This document shows, in pieces, positions 18,157-28,294 of a stretch of 64,000 bases of DNA. The stretch covers positions 1 through 64,000 of the forward strand of contig JAJPJX010000171.1 of NCBI GenBank assembly GCA_021324015.1, written 5' to 3'. This stretch comes from Solibacteraceae bacterium (lineage in GTDB: Bacteria > Acidobacteriota > Terriglobia > Bryobacterales > Bryobacteraceae). Position numbers and translations under genes: made by a program. The notes under the pieces are model-generated. The model was not told the DNA's origin and did no database searches. It worked only from the letters and a program-made list of their open reading frames with translations. Numbering within the stretch: the stretch's first letter is position 1; each line of letters begins with the position of its first letter.

Positions 18157-19671
18157 ATGACACGCAGACGATTCCATCAGCAGACCGCCGCCGCCCTCCT
18201 CGGCGGCGTTCAGGCCGCCCGCTCGCAGGCGCCGGGACAGGAGACTCGGGACCGGGAATTCTTCTACCGCCCTGCCGGCGCCTGGGCCGCCGACTTCATC
18301 CCGTTCTACAGCCAGAGCAGGTTCCGGCTGTTCTACCTGTTGGACTGGCGCAACAAAGAGAAGTTCGGCGAGGGTACCCCCTGGTACCAGATCAGCACGG
18401 ATGATTTCGTGCACTTCACCGAGCACGGCGAAATGCTTCCCCGCGGCGGCAAACAGGATCAGGACCTGTATGTGTTTACGGGCTCCGTGATCGAAGCGCT
18501 GGGCCGCTACCACATCTTCTATACCGGCCATAATCCGTATTTCCGCGCGCAGGGGAGGCCGGAGCAGGGCATCATGCACGCGGTGAGCGACGATCTCCTG
18601 CATTGGACCAAGATCCCCGCGGATACCTTCTACGCCCCTCAGGCGGCCTTCGAGCCGCACGACTGGCGCGACCCCTTCGTGTTCTGGAATGAAGAAGCGC
18701 GGGAATACTGGATGCTGACGGCCGCCCGGCTCAAGGCAGGTCCTTCCCGGCGGCGGGGATGCACGGCGCTGTGCGCTTCCCGCGACCTCCGGACCTGGCA
18801 GGTGCGCGAGCCCTTCTGGGCGCCCGGCCTCTACTATACCCACGAGTGTCCCGATCTGTTCCGTATGGGGGATTGGTGGTACCTGGTGTACTCCACGTTC
18901 ACCGAACGCAGCGTGACGCACTATCGCATGAGCCGCTCGCTGAAAGGCCCTTGGCTGGCGCCGGAAAACGACACGTTCGACGGGCGGGCGTTCTACGCCG
19001 CCAAGACAGCCTCCGACGGCCGCCGCCGGTTCGTCTTCGGCTGGAACCCGACGCGCGAGGAATCCAAGGACTACCGCCGTTGGAACTGGGGCGGCAACCT
19101 GGTGGTGCATGAAGTCGTGCAGGAGCCGGACGGCTCGCTGTGCGTGAGCGTGCCCCACACAGTGGACGCAGCCTTCTCGACTCCGGCGCCTTTCCAGTTC
19201 CGGCCCGGCCTCCGGGACTGCCGGATCGGCCGGGATTCCGTGCGCATTCTGGCGCCGGATTCCTTCGGCTGTGCGCCGGCCGGCCGCATGCCGCGGCGGT
19301 GCAAGATCGAAGCGCGCGTGCAATTCGACGAGCACACGCGAGGCTGCGGACTCATGCTGCGCGCCACGAGCGACCTGGAATCGGCGTATTACATCCGCCT
19401 GGAGCCCGGGAGAAACCGGCTGGTTTTCGACTCCTGGCCGCGCGCGGGCGACGTCCCGTTCATGGTCGAGTTGGAGCGGCCGTTGCCCCTCACCCCTGGC
19501 ACGCCCGTGGATCTGAAGGTGTTTGTGGATGGCACGGTTTGCGTGGTCTACGCGGCAGGAAAGCTGGCGATGAATACGCGCCTGTACAACCTGCCGGAAG
19601 GAGACTGGGGTGTGTTCGTCAACGAGGGAGCCGCTCAATTCCGGAATCTGGCGCTTTCCACCACGGCTTGA
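18157..19671 (+). CDS. Tat-exported GH32-like glycoside hydrolase (beta-fructosidase-like)
   Basis: A 504-residue exported enzyme of the five-bladed propeller type. The start ATG at 18157 gives a Tat-like leader (MTRRRFHQQTAAALLGG) and follows GGAAAG. The three acidic positions of the family are visible: an N-terminal Asp near residue 45 (GAWAADFIPFY, in place of the classical NDPNG), RDP near 170 (DWRDPFVFWN), and EC near 228 (THECPDLF). The C-terminal ~150 residues form the beta-sandwich seen in GH32 (RGCGLMLRATSDLESAYYIRLEPG, split). The atypical first motif means that fructan is not a safe substrate call; GH32-like or GH43/GH32-intermediate members of acidobacteria often look like this. 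It is convergent with a broken GH42-like gene 13 bp away. Confidence 0.8.
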   Translation: MTRRRFHQQTAAALLGGVQAARSQAPGQETRDREFFYRPAGAWAADFIPFYSQSRFRLFYLLDWRNKEKFGEGTPWYQISTDDFVHFTEHGEMLPRGGKQDQDLYVFTGSVIEALGRYHIFYTGHNPYFRAQGRPEQGIMHAVSDDLLHWTKIPADTFYAPQAAFEPHDWRDPFVFWNEEAREYWMLTAARLKAGPSRRRGCTALCASRDLRTWQVREPFWAPGLYYTHECPDLFRMGDWWYLVYSTFTERSVTHYRMSRSLKGPWLAPENDTFDGRAFYAAKTASDGRRRFVFGWNPTREESKDYRRWNWGGNLVVHEVVQEPDGSLCVSVPHTVDAAFSTPAPFQFRPGLRDCRIGRDSVRILAPDSFGCAPAGRMPRRCKIEARVQFDEHTRGCGLMLRATSDLESAYYIRLEPGRNRLVFDSWPRAGDVPFMVELERPLPLTPGTPVDLKVFVDGTVCVVYAAGKLAMNTRLYNLPEGDWGVFVNEGAAQFRNLALSTTA

Positions 19672-19684
19672 AGGCCATCTCAGC

Positions 19685-21920
19685 TCAGGCCGGCTGGTGA
19701 CGCAGGCGGTAAAGCGCGGTGGAAGCCGGCGGCAGCGAGACCTCAAACGCGGCGGTGTGGCGCGCCACGATCTTGTCTTGAAACAGATCCAGCACTTCCT
19801 CCGCGGCGCGCGGCAATTTGAAGAGGCGAGGCCCGCCGGAGACCGTGTGCACGCCCAACACGTCGCGGTTGGCGTAGATCACGTCGCCATCGCCGTTGTA
19901 AATGTGCGCGCCCGCGAACCTGGCGGCATTTCGCAAAACCGGGGCCGGAATGTTCGGCGCGGCTACGTAAATAGAGGTCCAGTCCGGAAAGGTCTTCACC
20001 GTCATTCCCGGCTTGCAGTTTCCCTGCGAGTAAACCACCTCGCCCAGCACCGTTGCGGCGGGATCATCCACGTAGAAAATCGGACCGAGCTTATTGTTCG
20101 TGCCCCAGAACAGATCCTGCGGCAGGCCCCGCGTGACCGGATGGGCGAAGTTTGTGACGTGAACCAGCGGGCCCCACGGGCGCTCGCCAGCACCGAAGCG
20201 GAAACCCGTCAGTTCCGTCATATGTTTCAGCGAGGGATCGTCTTCGAGGTACCCGGGAGCGTAGATCCACAGCGCCGCGCGGTGATCCCGGCGCAACTGC
20301 GCGGCCAGGCGATCGCGGCGCGTCCGGTCGAGCCGGAAGGCATTCAAGAAGACATACAGCTTATACGGCCGCAGCCGCCCCTCCACCAGGTCCTGGAGCA
20401 GGCAGGTGTCGAAAGGCGCGCCCATATGCGGCAATCCCCAGAGGCGCTGCTGAAAAATACCCGGGATATCGAAGTTGTTGAGGCAGCTCTCGTAGAACAG
20501 GCTCTCGTCGTCCACCAGCACGGCGACCTCCGCGGACGGCGTGCGGTCCGTATCGAGCAGCAGGGTCCCCAGCCGCTCGAATTCCCTGAGGAGCGGCAGA
20601 AACGCAGGCTCTTTGGCGGGATCGGTCTTCCACGAAGCCCACCACATGCCTTGGCCGCGAACCACGGCGCCCGCGAAATTGCGGCGCAGGATCGCTACGG
20701 ACTCCGCGAGAGTCGCGGTCCGGCCGTAGTTCGGGTCTGAGTCGATGTGGGTGCGGGTATCGTCTTCGATGAGGACCAGTTTGCCGTGCACGCGCGCCGA
20801 TTCCACCGGCAGCATGCTCGGCCCGTCGCCGCCAATGCCCCGGAACCCGTAACTGTAAGGGCTGACCAGGAAATCCACGTGGGGCGACTCGAGCACCCGG
20901 CGCAGCCCGAGATGCCCGCTGCGCTGGTACGTGGAATAGTCGCTGTCCGGTCGCTCGGCGAAAAAGCCTCCGTTCCAGGCGAGTTCGATCAGGTAGCCGT
21001 AGAACGCCCCGGCCAGCTTCCTACCCGCCGTCGCCTCCTTCACGGTGCGGCAAAAATCGGTGACCGCCTCGGCCGAAAGATCCGCCAGGCAGCGGAAATA
21101 ATCAATGACCCGGCCCTCCTGCCGGGGGTCGCGGAACAGAAAGTTCCTGGCGTGGAGTTGCTCCCCAGCGGCCGGCACTTCGGCGGTTTCGAAGGTGATC
21201 CCGGGGTCGTTCCAAGCGGCTCGCAAGGCGGCGAGATCGGCGTGGTAACGCGCGCGCAGCCACTCGCGGAAGCGCCGCCGCATGGGCGCGCTGTAGTCCC
21301 CGCACACGCTATACATGGAGGTCTCGCCCTTGACCCACTCGCCGGTATGCCCGGCGCCCACCTGAAAGGCAGTGACGCGTTCCAGCAGCCCGGTCTCGGA
21401 GAGGCGCTGGATGTATGCCCGCAGGAAGTCGTTGGCCTGCTCCCGCCACGCGCGACGCGAAGGATTGGCTGTATCGCCTCCCGTCCGAGTGCGCTTCGAG
21501 CTCATCCGGGTAGCGCCTGCTCCACCAGTCGTCCATCCCGATTTCCAACTGGCAGCGCAGATGGAAGCGGGCCTCGGGATCCACTTGCACAATGCGTCCG
21601 AAGCGCGCCTCGAGCGTGGAGAAATCGTAGGGGCCGGCGCGCCCCGGCGCCGGCCCGCACCACTCGGTTCCACTGCCCACGTCGAACGCGTACGTGTGCA
21701 CGCCGGCCTCGGCGGCGCGGCGGGCGGCTTCGGCGCTCTCCCATTTGTCCGGCCGCGGCGCGCTCACCCAAAAAGCTCCCAAGAACGCCGGCTTGCCATC
21801 CAGAAAAAGCGCGGGCGCTCCGCGTTGCGGCTTCACCTCCGCCTGGATGAAGCGCGCCGCATCCGCTTCGCGGGCGGCGAACGGGATAGAGGCGATCGTC
21901 AGTAATTCGCGCCGGTTCAT
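19685..21920 (-). pseudogene. GH42-like (beta-galactosidase-type) protein with one frameshift
   Basis: Two overlapping minus-strand frames encode one protein of about 745 residues. The N-terminal frame (start ATG 21920, GAGGAA upstream, leader MNRRELLTIASIPFAAREA) covers the first ~157 residues to DGRRYSQSFASR. The other frame resumes with AWREQANDFLRAYIQRL and runs to the stop at 19685. The switch lies at about 21446-21460 within a CG-rich repeat (cacgcgcgacgcga), so a one-base or CG-dinucleotide change suffices. GH42-like features are a barrel with FQVGAGHTGEWVKG (candidate acid/base Glu) and LVLIEDDTRTH (candidate nucleophile Glu), followed by a GATase-like trimerisation domain (EVAVLVDDESLFYE; KLYVFLNAFRLD; ALWIYAPGYL). 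The family call rests on this layout and is moderate. Confidence 0.7.
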
Positions 21921-21954
21921 CGGTTCCTCAACACCTGCGGTCCGCCCACCGGGT

Positions 21955-22927
21955 TCAGGACCCCTCTCGGGAGAGACCTAGCCCTTTGTAGAAAGGGCCC
22001 AGCGCGGCCACCTGCGCCGGGGTAAAACTGGGGTCGGGCGGGCGCAGAAATCGCTGCGCGATACCGAAGTATTCCATGGTGGCCCTCCAAAATGCATGCG
22101 ACCAGCGTTCGAAGAAGGGCACCTCGTACTTCAGGATCACTTCGCGGGCGGACGTCAGATCACCGGCACGAACGGCCTCCCAAAAACGCCGCTCCAGCGC
22201 GGGAGCGAAGGTGGACAACGTGCTGTAGTAGGCCTGCATGCCGTACGGCCGGTACATCAGAAAGCGCGCATTCTGCCCGCCGGCAAAAAATGTTCAGACG
22301 CCTGGCATAGTGAGCGAATACGTCCACGGAATAAAGCATGGTGTATTCCTCTTTATAGGCGACGATGGACTCGATTTGCATCAGCCGCTCCAGCAGAGCC
22401 GGCGGCACCTGCCCGTGCAGCACGATCGCGCAGCGCGTGGCGGCTGCCACGGTTCGAAAGTGTTCGAAGAGGGTGTCGTCGTTGCCGTACGGCGGGAGCA
22501 TCACCTGCACGGCGTCGGCGCCCAGCGATTCCGCAAACCTGGCATAGTCGGCCGCCTGACCCGTCCACCAGGGACCGGTTGCCGCGATGGTCAAGGCGCG
22601 CCCCGCCACGGCGTGGATGACGGTACGGGTTAACTCCTTGATCTCGTCGTACGTCAGCCGGTCATACTGGCTGTTCCCCGAGGTCAGGGCAACAGCACCG
22701 CACCCGCCCTTCAAGCCGGTCTCGATGACACGGCGAATACCACTTGAATCGACTTCAAACCGCGCATCGAACACGGTGGGGACGGAGAGAATCGGGCCGC
22801 GCAGGCGGTCGCGAAACTGCGCGGGCGCCAGAGCCGCGGCCGGACGCATGGCGAAACCGGCCGAGGCTCCCAGGGAGATCACCGAGCCCAGCGCGGTTCT
22901 CCGGCTCAAGGCGGTGTTCAGAGGCAT
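21955..22927 (-). pseudogene. DHDPS/N-acetylneuraminate-lyase family protein, frameshift in a homopolymer
   Basis: Class I aldolase-type TIM barrel of the DapA/NanA superfamily. The first frame, from ATG 22927, has MPLNTALSRRTALGSV (Tat-like leader), then FRDRLRGPILSVPTVFD and GLKGGCGAVALTSGN. The Schiff-base lysine is in SIVAYKEEYTM. After LNIF the frame runs through a run of six A (+ strand 22285-22290), and the true continuation AGGQNARFLMYRPYGMQAYY lies in another frame, ending at 21955. With five instead of six bases in the run the protein is intact (about 324 residues). GTTGE at the usual position is replaced by LTSGN. A pyruvate-dependent aldolase or lyase acting on a sugar acid is likely. 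Whether the shift is real cannot be decided here. Confidence 0.75.
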
Positions 22928-22936
22928 AGATGGGCC

Positions 22937-22942
22937 ATTATA
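22937..22942 (-). promoter_or_regulatory. TATAAT -10 box of the DHDPS-like gene
   Basis: A perfect TATAAT on the minus strand sits 9 nt before the ATG at 22927, so the transcript would have almost no leader. An AGGAGG just upstream of it is 17 nt from that ATG, too far to serve it. It is 6 nt from an out-of-frame ATG (22938) that would encode only MAHLCL. Confidence 0.4.
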
Positions 22943-23058
22943 TGCCTCCTGTAGACAGTCGCCATTTTCCTGTGATAGCATCGCCGTCGTATTCTGTCGG
23001 CAGATTGACGAGAGAAATGTCCGGATGGCAATTCCGAGCCGACAGGATCGGGGGGCTT

Positions 23059-26000
23059 ATGTTCCGAAATCGCTGCCTGGTCCTTGCTTGTTTCGTCTCC
23101 GCCGCTTTCCTGCTTGTCCGGCAGGCGCCCGCCCAGATCACCAGCGGAATCCGGGGAACGGTGACGGATCCCTCGGGTGCCGCCGTTCCCGGGGCTCGCA
23201 TCACCGCGACCAACACGGGAACCGGCTTCGCCGCCACCGCCACATCGTCTAACGACGGCACCTACACGCTGACGCTGCTTCCGGTTGGACAGTACACCCT
23301 GGAGGTGGAAGCCAACGGCTTTAAGAAGCTCCAGCGCACGAACATCACACTGACCACCAACCAGGTCGCCGGAATCAACGTGGTGCTGCAAGTCGGGGCG
23401 GTTTCCGAATCCGTGGAGGTAGTGGCCGGCGCCCCACTGGTCAACACGCAAACGACCGAGGTCGGCCAGTTGATCAACGCGCAGCAAATCACCGACCTGC
23501 CGCTGAATGGCCGCAATCCGATCCAACTGGCGACCCTGGTGAACGGCGTCAGCGGCGCCCAGGTGCCCACCGCGATGACCGGCACCGACGAGCGCAATGC
23601 CGCCTACATGAGCGTTAACGGAAACCGGCTATACATGACGCAGTACAACCTGGACGGCGGCGACTACTCGGGCAAGCGCATGAACACGGGGATGAACTAT
23701 CCCAATCCCGACGCCATCGAAGAGTTCCGCTTCATCACCAACAACTACAGCGCCGAGTTTGGCAAAAACCCGGGCGGCATTATGAACGTGGTGACCAAGT
23801 CGGGGACGAACTCGTACCACGGCAGCCTGTGGGAGTTCAACCGGAACAGCGCGCTGGCGGCACGGAACTTCTTTCTTCCGAATGTGGCCCAGTTGAACCA
23901 GAATCAGTATGGCGTGAGCGGGGGCGGGCCGATCAAGAAGAACAAGCTGTTTTTCTTCGGCACCGCGCAGTGGATGAAAATCCGGCAGGGCCGGGCGACC
24001 AGCAGCACCTCGCCGCCCACCACCGCCGAACGCGCGGGCGATTTTTCGGGCAGCAAGACGATCATCGACCCGGCCACCAACGCGCCCTTCCCGGGCAACC
24101 GCATTCCCGCCAACCGCCTGGACCCCGTCGCGCTGGGGCTCATCAACCTGGTGCCGCTGCCGAATTCGCCGAGCGGGCGCTTTATCGGCGCGTATGCCGA
24201 GCCGGTAGACAACAACCAGTACCTGTTCAAGACGGACTATAACCAGAGCGAGCGCAGCCGCTTCACGTTTTCGTGGTTCGAGGACGCCACGGTCTCCACC
24301 TCGCTGCTGGATTTCGGGCGCCTGACGACGCCGCTGGTGAACTACACCGGGCCCGGGTACAAGAGCAGCTACAACGACTCGCGCGACGCCATTGCCAGCC
24401 ACACCTTCACGATCAGTCCCAACCTGATCAACCAGTTCCGTTTCGGCTTCGTACAGGTGACCTGGAACGTCTCGAACATCGGGCGAGGCCCGGGCCTGGT
24501 GGACCTGGGGAGCACGTTCCCCAAACAGCCTTTCAGCGACGTGCCCACCATCAGTGTGCCGGGACGCATTTCCCTGTTTGGCGGCAACGACGTGATCTCC
24601 GGGTCCAACGACTTTCAGTTCAGCGACAGCGTGAACTGGATTCATGGCCGCCACAACGTGAGGGCGGGCGTGGAAGTCTCGCACTCCCAACTGCGGTCCC
24701 TGGCGAGCGGCAACTCGCACGGCGCCCTGCTGGCGAGCGGTTCGATTACGGGCAACGCCCTCGCCGACTTCGAACTGGGAATGACCTCCATGTACGTTTC
24801 GAACGCGCAGGGCGGAGATCTGCGGCAGACCTACGTGGCCGGCTACGCGCAGGACGATTTCAAAGTGACGCGGAACCTGGTGCTGAACCTCGGGATGCGC
24901 TACCAGGTTTCCAATCCGTGGCGCGCCTTGCAGACCGTGCCGCTGGTGGGCGGCGGTTTCGCTTCGCCGCTTTCCAGCTTCGTGCCCGGACAAAAGTCCA
25001 GTGTCTTCGTGAACGCACCCACCGGATTGGTTTATCCGGGAGACGCGGGAATCCCCGACAGCATCATCCACACGGACACTACGAACTGGTCGCCGCGCGC
25101 GGGCCTGGCGTGGGACGTGTTCGGCAACGGCAAGACCAGCCTGCGCGCCGGGTACGGAATCTTCTACGCCACGCCGGATGGGGATACTATCGGCTCGTCC
25201 TCCTACAGCGCGCCCTTCTTCATCAACTTCAACGTGCCGGTGACCCCAAGCTTCGTGAATCCCATCCCTGCGTCGCTGGCCTCGGCCTTCCCCGTGCCCA
25301 CGGGGCCGAACATGAGCTTCCGGCCTTACGAGCCGCTGACAATTCAAGGGATGTCACCCGCGATCGTCAACCCCATGGTGCAGCAGTTCAACTTCACCGT
25401 GCAGCAACAATTGCCCGGAAAGATATCCGTGCAAGCCGGCTGGGTGGGGAACGTGACCACGCACCTGCTCACGTACACGGCCCTCAATCCAGCCGTCTTC
25501 ATTCCGGGCACGACGGCCAGCGGAGCGGCGCTCTCCACGATCGCCAACACCAACAATCGCCGCATCCTGAACATGGCGAATCCGCCCGCAGCCGGCGCCC
25601 CATTCCTCTACGGCGCCATCTCGGAGGGCGGATCGGGCGCGAACAGCAACTACCATTCAATGCAGGTGGAGGTGCGGAAGAACTTCTCCCAGGGGCTGAC
25701 TTTGCTGCTTTCTTACACCTGGTCCCGGGCGATTGACGTCGCTTCGGTGTTCCTGGCCAACGGCCTGGCGACGGACGTGCCGCAAAATCCCAACGACTTG
25801 AAAGGCAGCCGGGGGCTGGCCTCGTTCGACCAGCGCCAGCGGATGGTGACGAGCCTGATCTACACTACGCCCTCTCTGGCACGGCACGTGGGAGCGGCCT
25901 CCAACCCGGTGCTGACCCGCCTCCTGGACCACTGGAACCTGGGCACCATCGTCACCCTGGGTTCCGGCTTTCCGTTCAACGTCGTCACCGGACGCGACAA

Positions 26001-26382
26001 CTCCCTGACGGCGAACAATGCCGACCGCCCGGACCTGGTGGGAGACCCGTACCTGTCTACGAGCCGGCCGCGCAGCGCACTGTTGCAGCAATATTTCAAC
26101 ACCGCCGCTTTTTCTCCGAACGCCTTCGGATCCTATGGGAATTTCGGACGCAACGTGATGATTGGTCCGGGGCTGGCGAACGTGGACCTGACGGTCAACA
26201 AGGACTTTCCCATCTCCGAGCGGCTGGGGAAACTGCAACTGCGGTTCGAGTTCTTCAATTTCCTCAACCGGCCCAATTTCTCGAACCCAGGCTCGAGCCT
26301 GGCGGCGCCCACGCAGTTTGGGGTGATCACCGCGGCGGGTTCGCCGCGAATCGTGCAATTTGGGGCCAAGTACCTTTTCTGA
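23059..26382 (+). CDS. TonB-dependent receptor 3, Oar-like
   Basis: A complete outer-membrane transporter of 1107 residues from ATG 23059 (MFRNRCLVLACFVSAAFLL signal peptide, GGGGGC upstream). An upstream in-frame start would put 43 residues before the signal peptide and is rejected. A carboxypeptidase-regulatory-like domain (GIRGTVTDPSGAAVPGARIT; LPVGQYTLEVEANGFKKL) covers residues ~30-110. The plug contains TDLPLNGRNPIQLATLV, YNLDGGDYSG and VVTKSGTNSYHGSLWEF. The barrel ends in IVQFGAKYLF with a terminal aromatic residue. It is divergent from the DHDPS-like gene and followed 36 bp downstream by a TIM-barrel glycosidase-like gene on the same strand, its likely operon partner. No SusD is present. 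Confidence 0.95.
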   Translation: MFRNRCLVLACFVSAAFLLVRQAPAQITSGIRGTVTDPSGAAVPGARITATNTGTGFAATATSSNDGTYTLTLLPVGQYTLEVEANGFKKLQRTNITLTTNQVAGINVVLQVGAVSESVEVVAGAPLVNTQTTEVGQLINAQQITDLPLNGRNPIQLATLVNGVSGAQVPTAMTGTDERNAAYMSVNGNRLYMTQYNLDGGDYSGKRMNTGMNYPNPDAIEEFRFITNNYSAEFGKNPGGIMNVVTKSGTNSYHGSLWEFNRNSALAARNFFLPNVAQLNQNQYGVSGGGPIKKNKLFFFGTAQWMKIRQGRATSSTSPPTTAERAGDFSGSKTIIDPATNAPFPGNRIPANRLDPVALGLINLVPLPNSPSGRFIGAYAEPVDNNQYLFKTDYNQSERSRFTFSWFEDATVSTSLLDFGRLTTPLVNYTGPGYKSSYNDSRDAIASHTFTISPNLINQFRFGFVQVTWNVSNIGRGPGLVDLGSTFPKQPFSDVPTISVPGRISLFGGNDVISGSNDFQFSDSVNWIHGRHNVRAGVEVSHSQLRSLASGNSHGALLASGSITGNALADFELGMTSMYVSNAQGGDLRQTYVAGYAQDDFKVTRNLVLNLGMRYQVSNPWRALQTVPLVGGGFASPLSSFVPGQKSSVFVNAPTGLVYPGDAGIPDSIIHTDTTNWSPRAGLAWDVFGNGKTSLRAGYGIFYATPDGDTIGSSSYSAPFFINFNVPVTPSFVNPIPASLASAFPVPTGPNMSFRPYEPLTIQGMSPAIVNPMVQQFNFTVQQQLPGKISVQAGWVGNVTTHLLTYTALNPAVFIPGTTASGAALSTIANTNNRRILNMANPPAAGAPFLYGAISEGGSGANSNYHSMQVEVRKNFSQGLTLLLSYTWSRAIDVASVFLANGLATDVPQNPNDLKGSRGLASFDQRQRMVTSLIYTTPSLARHVGAASNPVLTRLLDHWNLGTIVTLGSGFPFNVVTGRDNSLTANNADRPDLVGDPYLSTSRPRSALLQQYFNTAAFSPNAFGSYGNFGRNVMIGPGLANVDLTVNKDFPISERLGKLQLRFEFFNFLNRPNFSNPGSSLAAPTQFGVITAAGSPRIVQFGAKYLF

Positions 26383-26418
26383 TGGCTGGCGGCAAGTCCG
26401 CCCGGAGTGTCGAATCCG

Positions 26419-28164
26419 ATGAACAGACGATCTTTTCTGGCGCGCATGGGGGCCCTGCAGGCCCTACCGGCGGCGCCTCTCCGGATGGCCGCGGCGGCCG
26501 CTGCCGCAGGTGCCTCGCTCGAGGGCACGTTTGTGGACCCTTCGGCCGCAAAACCACAGAGCGCACTTTCGACGGAACCGCGAAAAGGCCACTGGCGCAA
26601 GATCGGGTGGAAGGCTCAGGGCGGCGCGGGACGGACCTTGAGCGGCACGATCCTGTGCATTGGCCCGGAAACCAACGCGCCGGCGATCACGATTGATCCG
26701 GGTGTCCGCGGCCCGCACGAGATCTTCATCGGGTTGCCGACTTCCATCCTGTACGAAAATCCCAACGCCATCCGCATCAAGCTCGATAACGATCCCTGCT
26801 ACGCTCCGCTGGCGGTGGACCCGGTAGCGGGCCGCGGGGGCATTCAGGACTGCCGCTTTCGAGCGGCGGATTTGAGCGGCCGCACGATCCAGATTGCCGG
26901 AGCAGACCTGCTTCGCAACAAGGCCGCCGCGGTCGCCTACGTTCGGCTGGCGCCGGTTCCCGAAAGCCGCCTGGACAGCCGGCGGCCCAAAGGAATCCGC
27001 ATGGTGGCCCTGAACGACGGATTCTCGTATCTGTGGGAGCGCGGAGTCTCGACTGAAGACAGGCTCTGGGAAGAAATCCTGCCGTACCGGGACAGCGGGT
27101 ACCAGGCGCTGCAATTCTGCATCACCGGCGCGGACCACTGCAATTACCCCACCAAGGTGGGCACGCTGATCGGCGATGGACTGGATGACTATCCGCGCGT
27201 GGGCGACCGCTATTACACCGAGTGCGTGAAGAACTTCCTTCAGCGCGGCGTGGACCCGGTGGCCAGTACGATGAAATTCACGCGCTCGATCGGACTGGAG
27301 TACCACCTTTCCATTCGGATGGAAGCCTTCGCAGCCCCTCCAGTCTTCGACTACATGTTTCGATCGAAGTTTTACGCGGCGCATCCGGAACTGCTCTGCC
27401 AGGACCGGGACGGCCGCCAGATCGCGCGCATGAGCTATGCCTATCCCGAGGTGCGCGAACACATCTTCGCGATCCTGGAAGAGATGGCGAGCTACCGGCC
27501 CGAGGGCATCAACTTTATTTTTCCTCGCGCCAATCCTTATCTTCTGTATGAAGCGCCGTTTCTGGAGGAATTTCGCAGGCTACACGGTTCGGACCCGCGC
27601 CGGCTGCCCGAGTTTCATCCGGATGTGGCGGCTTTGCGCTGCGAGTTCATGAATCGCTTTCTTCAGGAGGCCCGGCGGCGCATTCTATCGAAAGCCGGCC
27701 GGCCGATCGAACTGTCAGCCATCGTGCTGGCAGATCGACAGTCCAATTTGAACTACGGACTCGACGTGCTGCACTGGATCGACCAGGGGTGGTTCAACGA
27801 AATCTCACCTTCGGTGTGGGCCGGCAATCACCAGCAGGTCAAACCCCACCTGGGCTACCTGGTGGAAGCCTGCCAGCGCCGGCGCTGCCGGCTGGTGGTC
27901 AACATGCTGCCCCGCAAATACAAACCAGATGAGTACATTGCCAGAGCGTCGGAACTTCTGGCCGCCGGAGCCCAAGGGTTTTCGATGTGGGATCTGAACG
28001 GGCATCACAATCACCCGGTAGAGTGGGAGTTGCTGAAGGCCATCGGGCGCCTGCCCATGATGCCGGATGGGGGGCGCTCGCTGACCGCCGAGGCGGTGGT
28101 GCTGCCCATCACCGAACTGGGCGGCCTCTCCATGGATCGCTATCCCTCCACCTGGGCATTCTGA
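26419..28164 (+). CDS. Tat-exported TIM-barrel protein, family-10-glycosylhydrolase-like
   Basis: About 581 residues. The ATG at 26419 (MNRRSFLARMGALQALPAAP, Tat-like) is preferred to a GTG at 26407. Residues ~50-190 form a beta-sandwich-like domain (TILCIGPETNAPAITID; HEIFIGLPTSIL; DLSGRTIQIAGADLL). Residues ~195-560 look like a TIM barrel of the GHL10/'family 10 glycosylhydrolase' kind (GIRMVALNDGFSYLWERG; YHLSIRMEAFAAPP; ARMSYAYPEVREHIFAILEE; YRPEGINFIFPRANPY; WFNEISPSVWAGNH; QGFSMWDLNGHHNHP). Catalytic residues are not assignable with certainty. It is probably co-transcribed with receptor 3, so it likely acts on the sugar that receptor imports. A strong GC hairpin follows the stop. Confidence 0.7.
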   Translation: MNRRSFLARMGALQALPAAPLRMAAAAAAAGASLEGTFVDPSAAKPQSALSTEPRKGHWRKIGWKAQGGAGRTLSGTILCIGPETNAPAITIDPGVRGPHEIFIGLPTSILYENPNAIRIKLDNDPCYAPLAVDPVAGRGGIQDCRFRAADLSGRTIQIAGADLLRNKAAAVAYVRLAPVPESRLDSRRPKGIRMVALNDGFSYLWERGVSTEDRLWEEILPYRDSGYQALQFCITGADHCNYPTKVGTLIGDGLDDYPRVGDRYYTECVKNFLQRGVDPVASTMKFTRSIGLEYHLSIRMEAFAAPPVFDYMFRSKFYAAHPELLCQDRDGRQIARMSYAYPEVREHIFAILEEMASYRPEGINFIFPRANPYLLYEAPFLEEFRRLHGSDPRRLPEFHPDVAALRCEFMNRFLQEARRRILSKAGRPIELSAIVLADRQSNLNYGLDVLHWIDQGWFNEISPSVWAGNHQQVKPHLGYLVEACQRRRCRLVVNMLPRKYKPDEYIARASELLAAGAQGFSMWDLNGHHNHPVEWELLKAIGRLPMMPDGGRSLTAEAVVLPITELGGLSMDRYPSTWAF

Positions 28165-28195
28165 AGAGCAGCAGGGCATCATAGCGCGCCTGCAC

Positions 28196-28220
28196 GCCGC
28201 TCCGGGCGATCCCGGGCGGC
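28196..28220 (+). terminator. GC-rich stem-loop after the receptor 3 unit
   Basis: GCCGC-T-CCGGG pairs with CCCGG-GCGGC across a CGAT loop (10 bp with one bulged T), starting 32 bp after the stop at 28164. There is no U-tract, so it would be a weak terminator or an mRNA 3'-end stabiliser. Confidence 0.4.
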
Positions 28221-28274
28221 CGTATTACCACTAAGATATTCTCCTTATTACCCAACCCGCATCATCTCCTTGAG

Positions 28275-28294
28275 AGCCGATTCCGGCTGTTTTT
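28275..28294 (+). terminator. Short intrinsic terminator candidate
   Basis: AGCCG-ATTC-CGGCT stem followed directly by GTTTTT on the plus strand. The stem is only 5 bp but is GC-rich, and the T-run is typical. It would end transcription coming from the receptor 3 unit. Confidence 0.45.

Noticed and set aside
22918-22938. Seven-codon ORF (MAHLCL) with ideal AGGAGG spacing
   Set aside because: It could be a leader peptide, but the overlap with TATAAT and the ATG at 22927 makes a chance match more likely.
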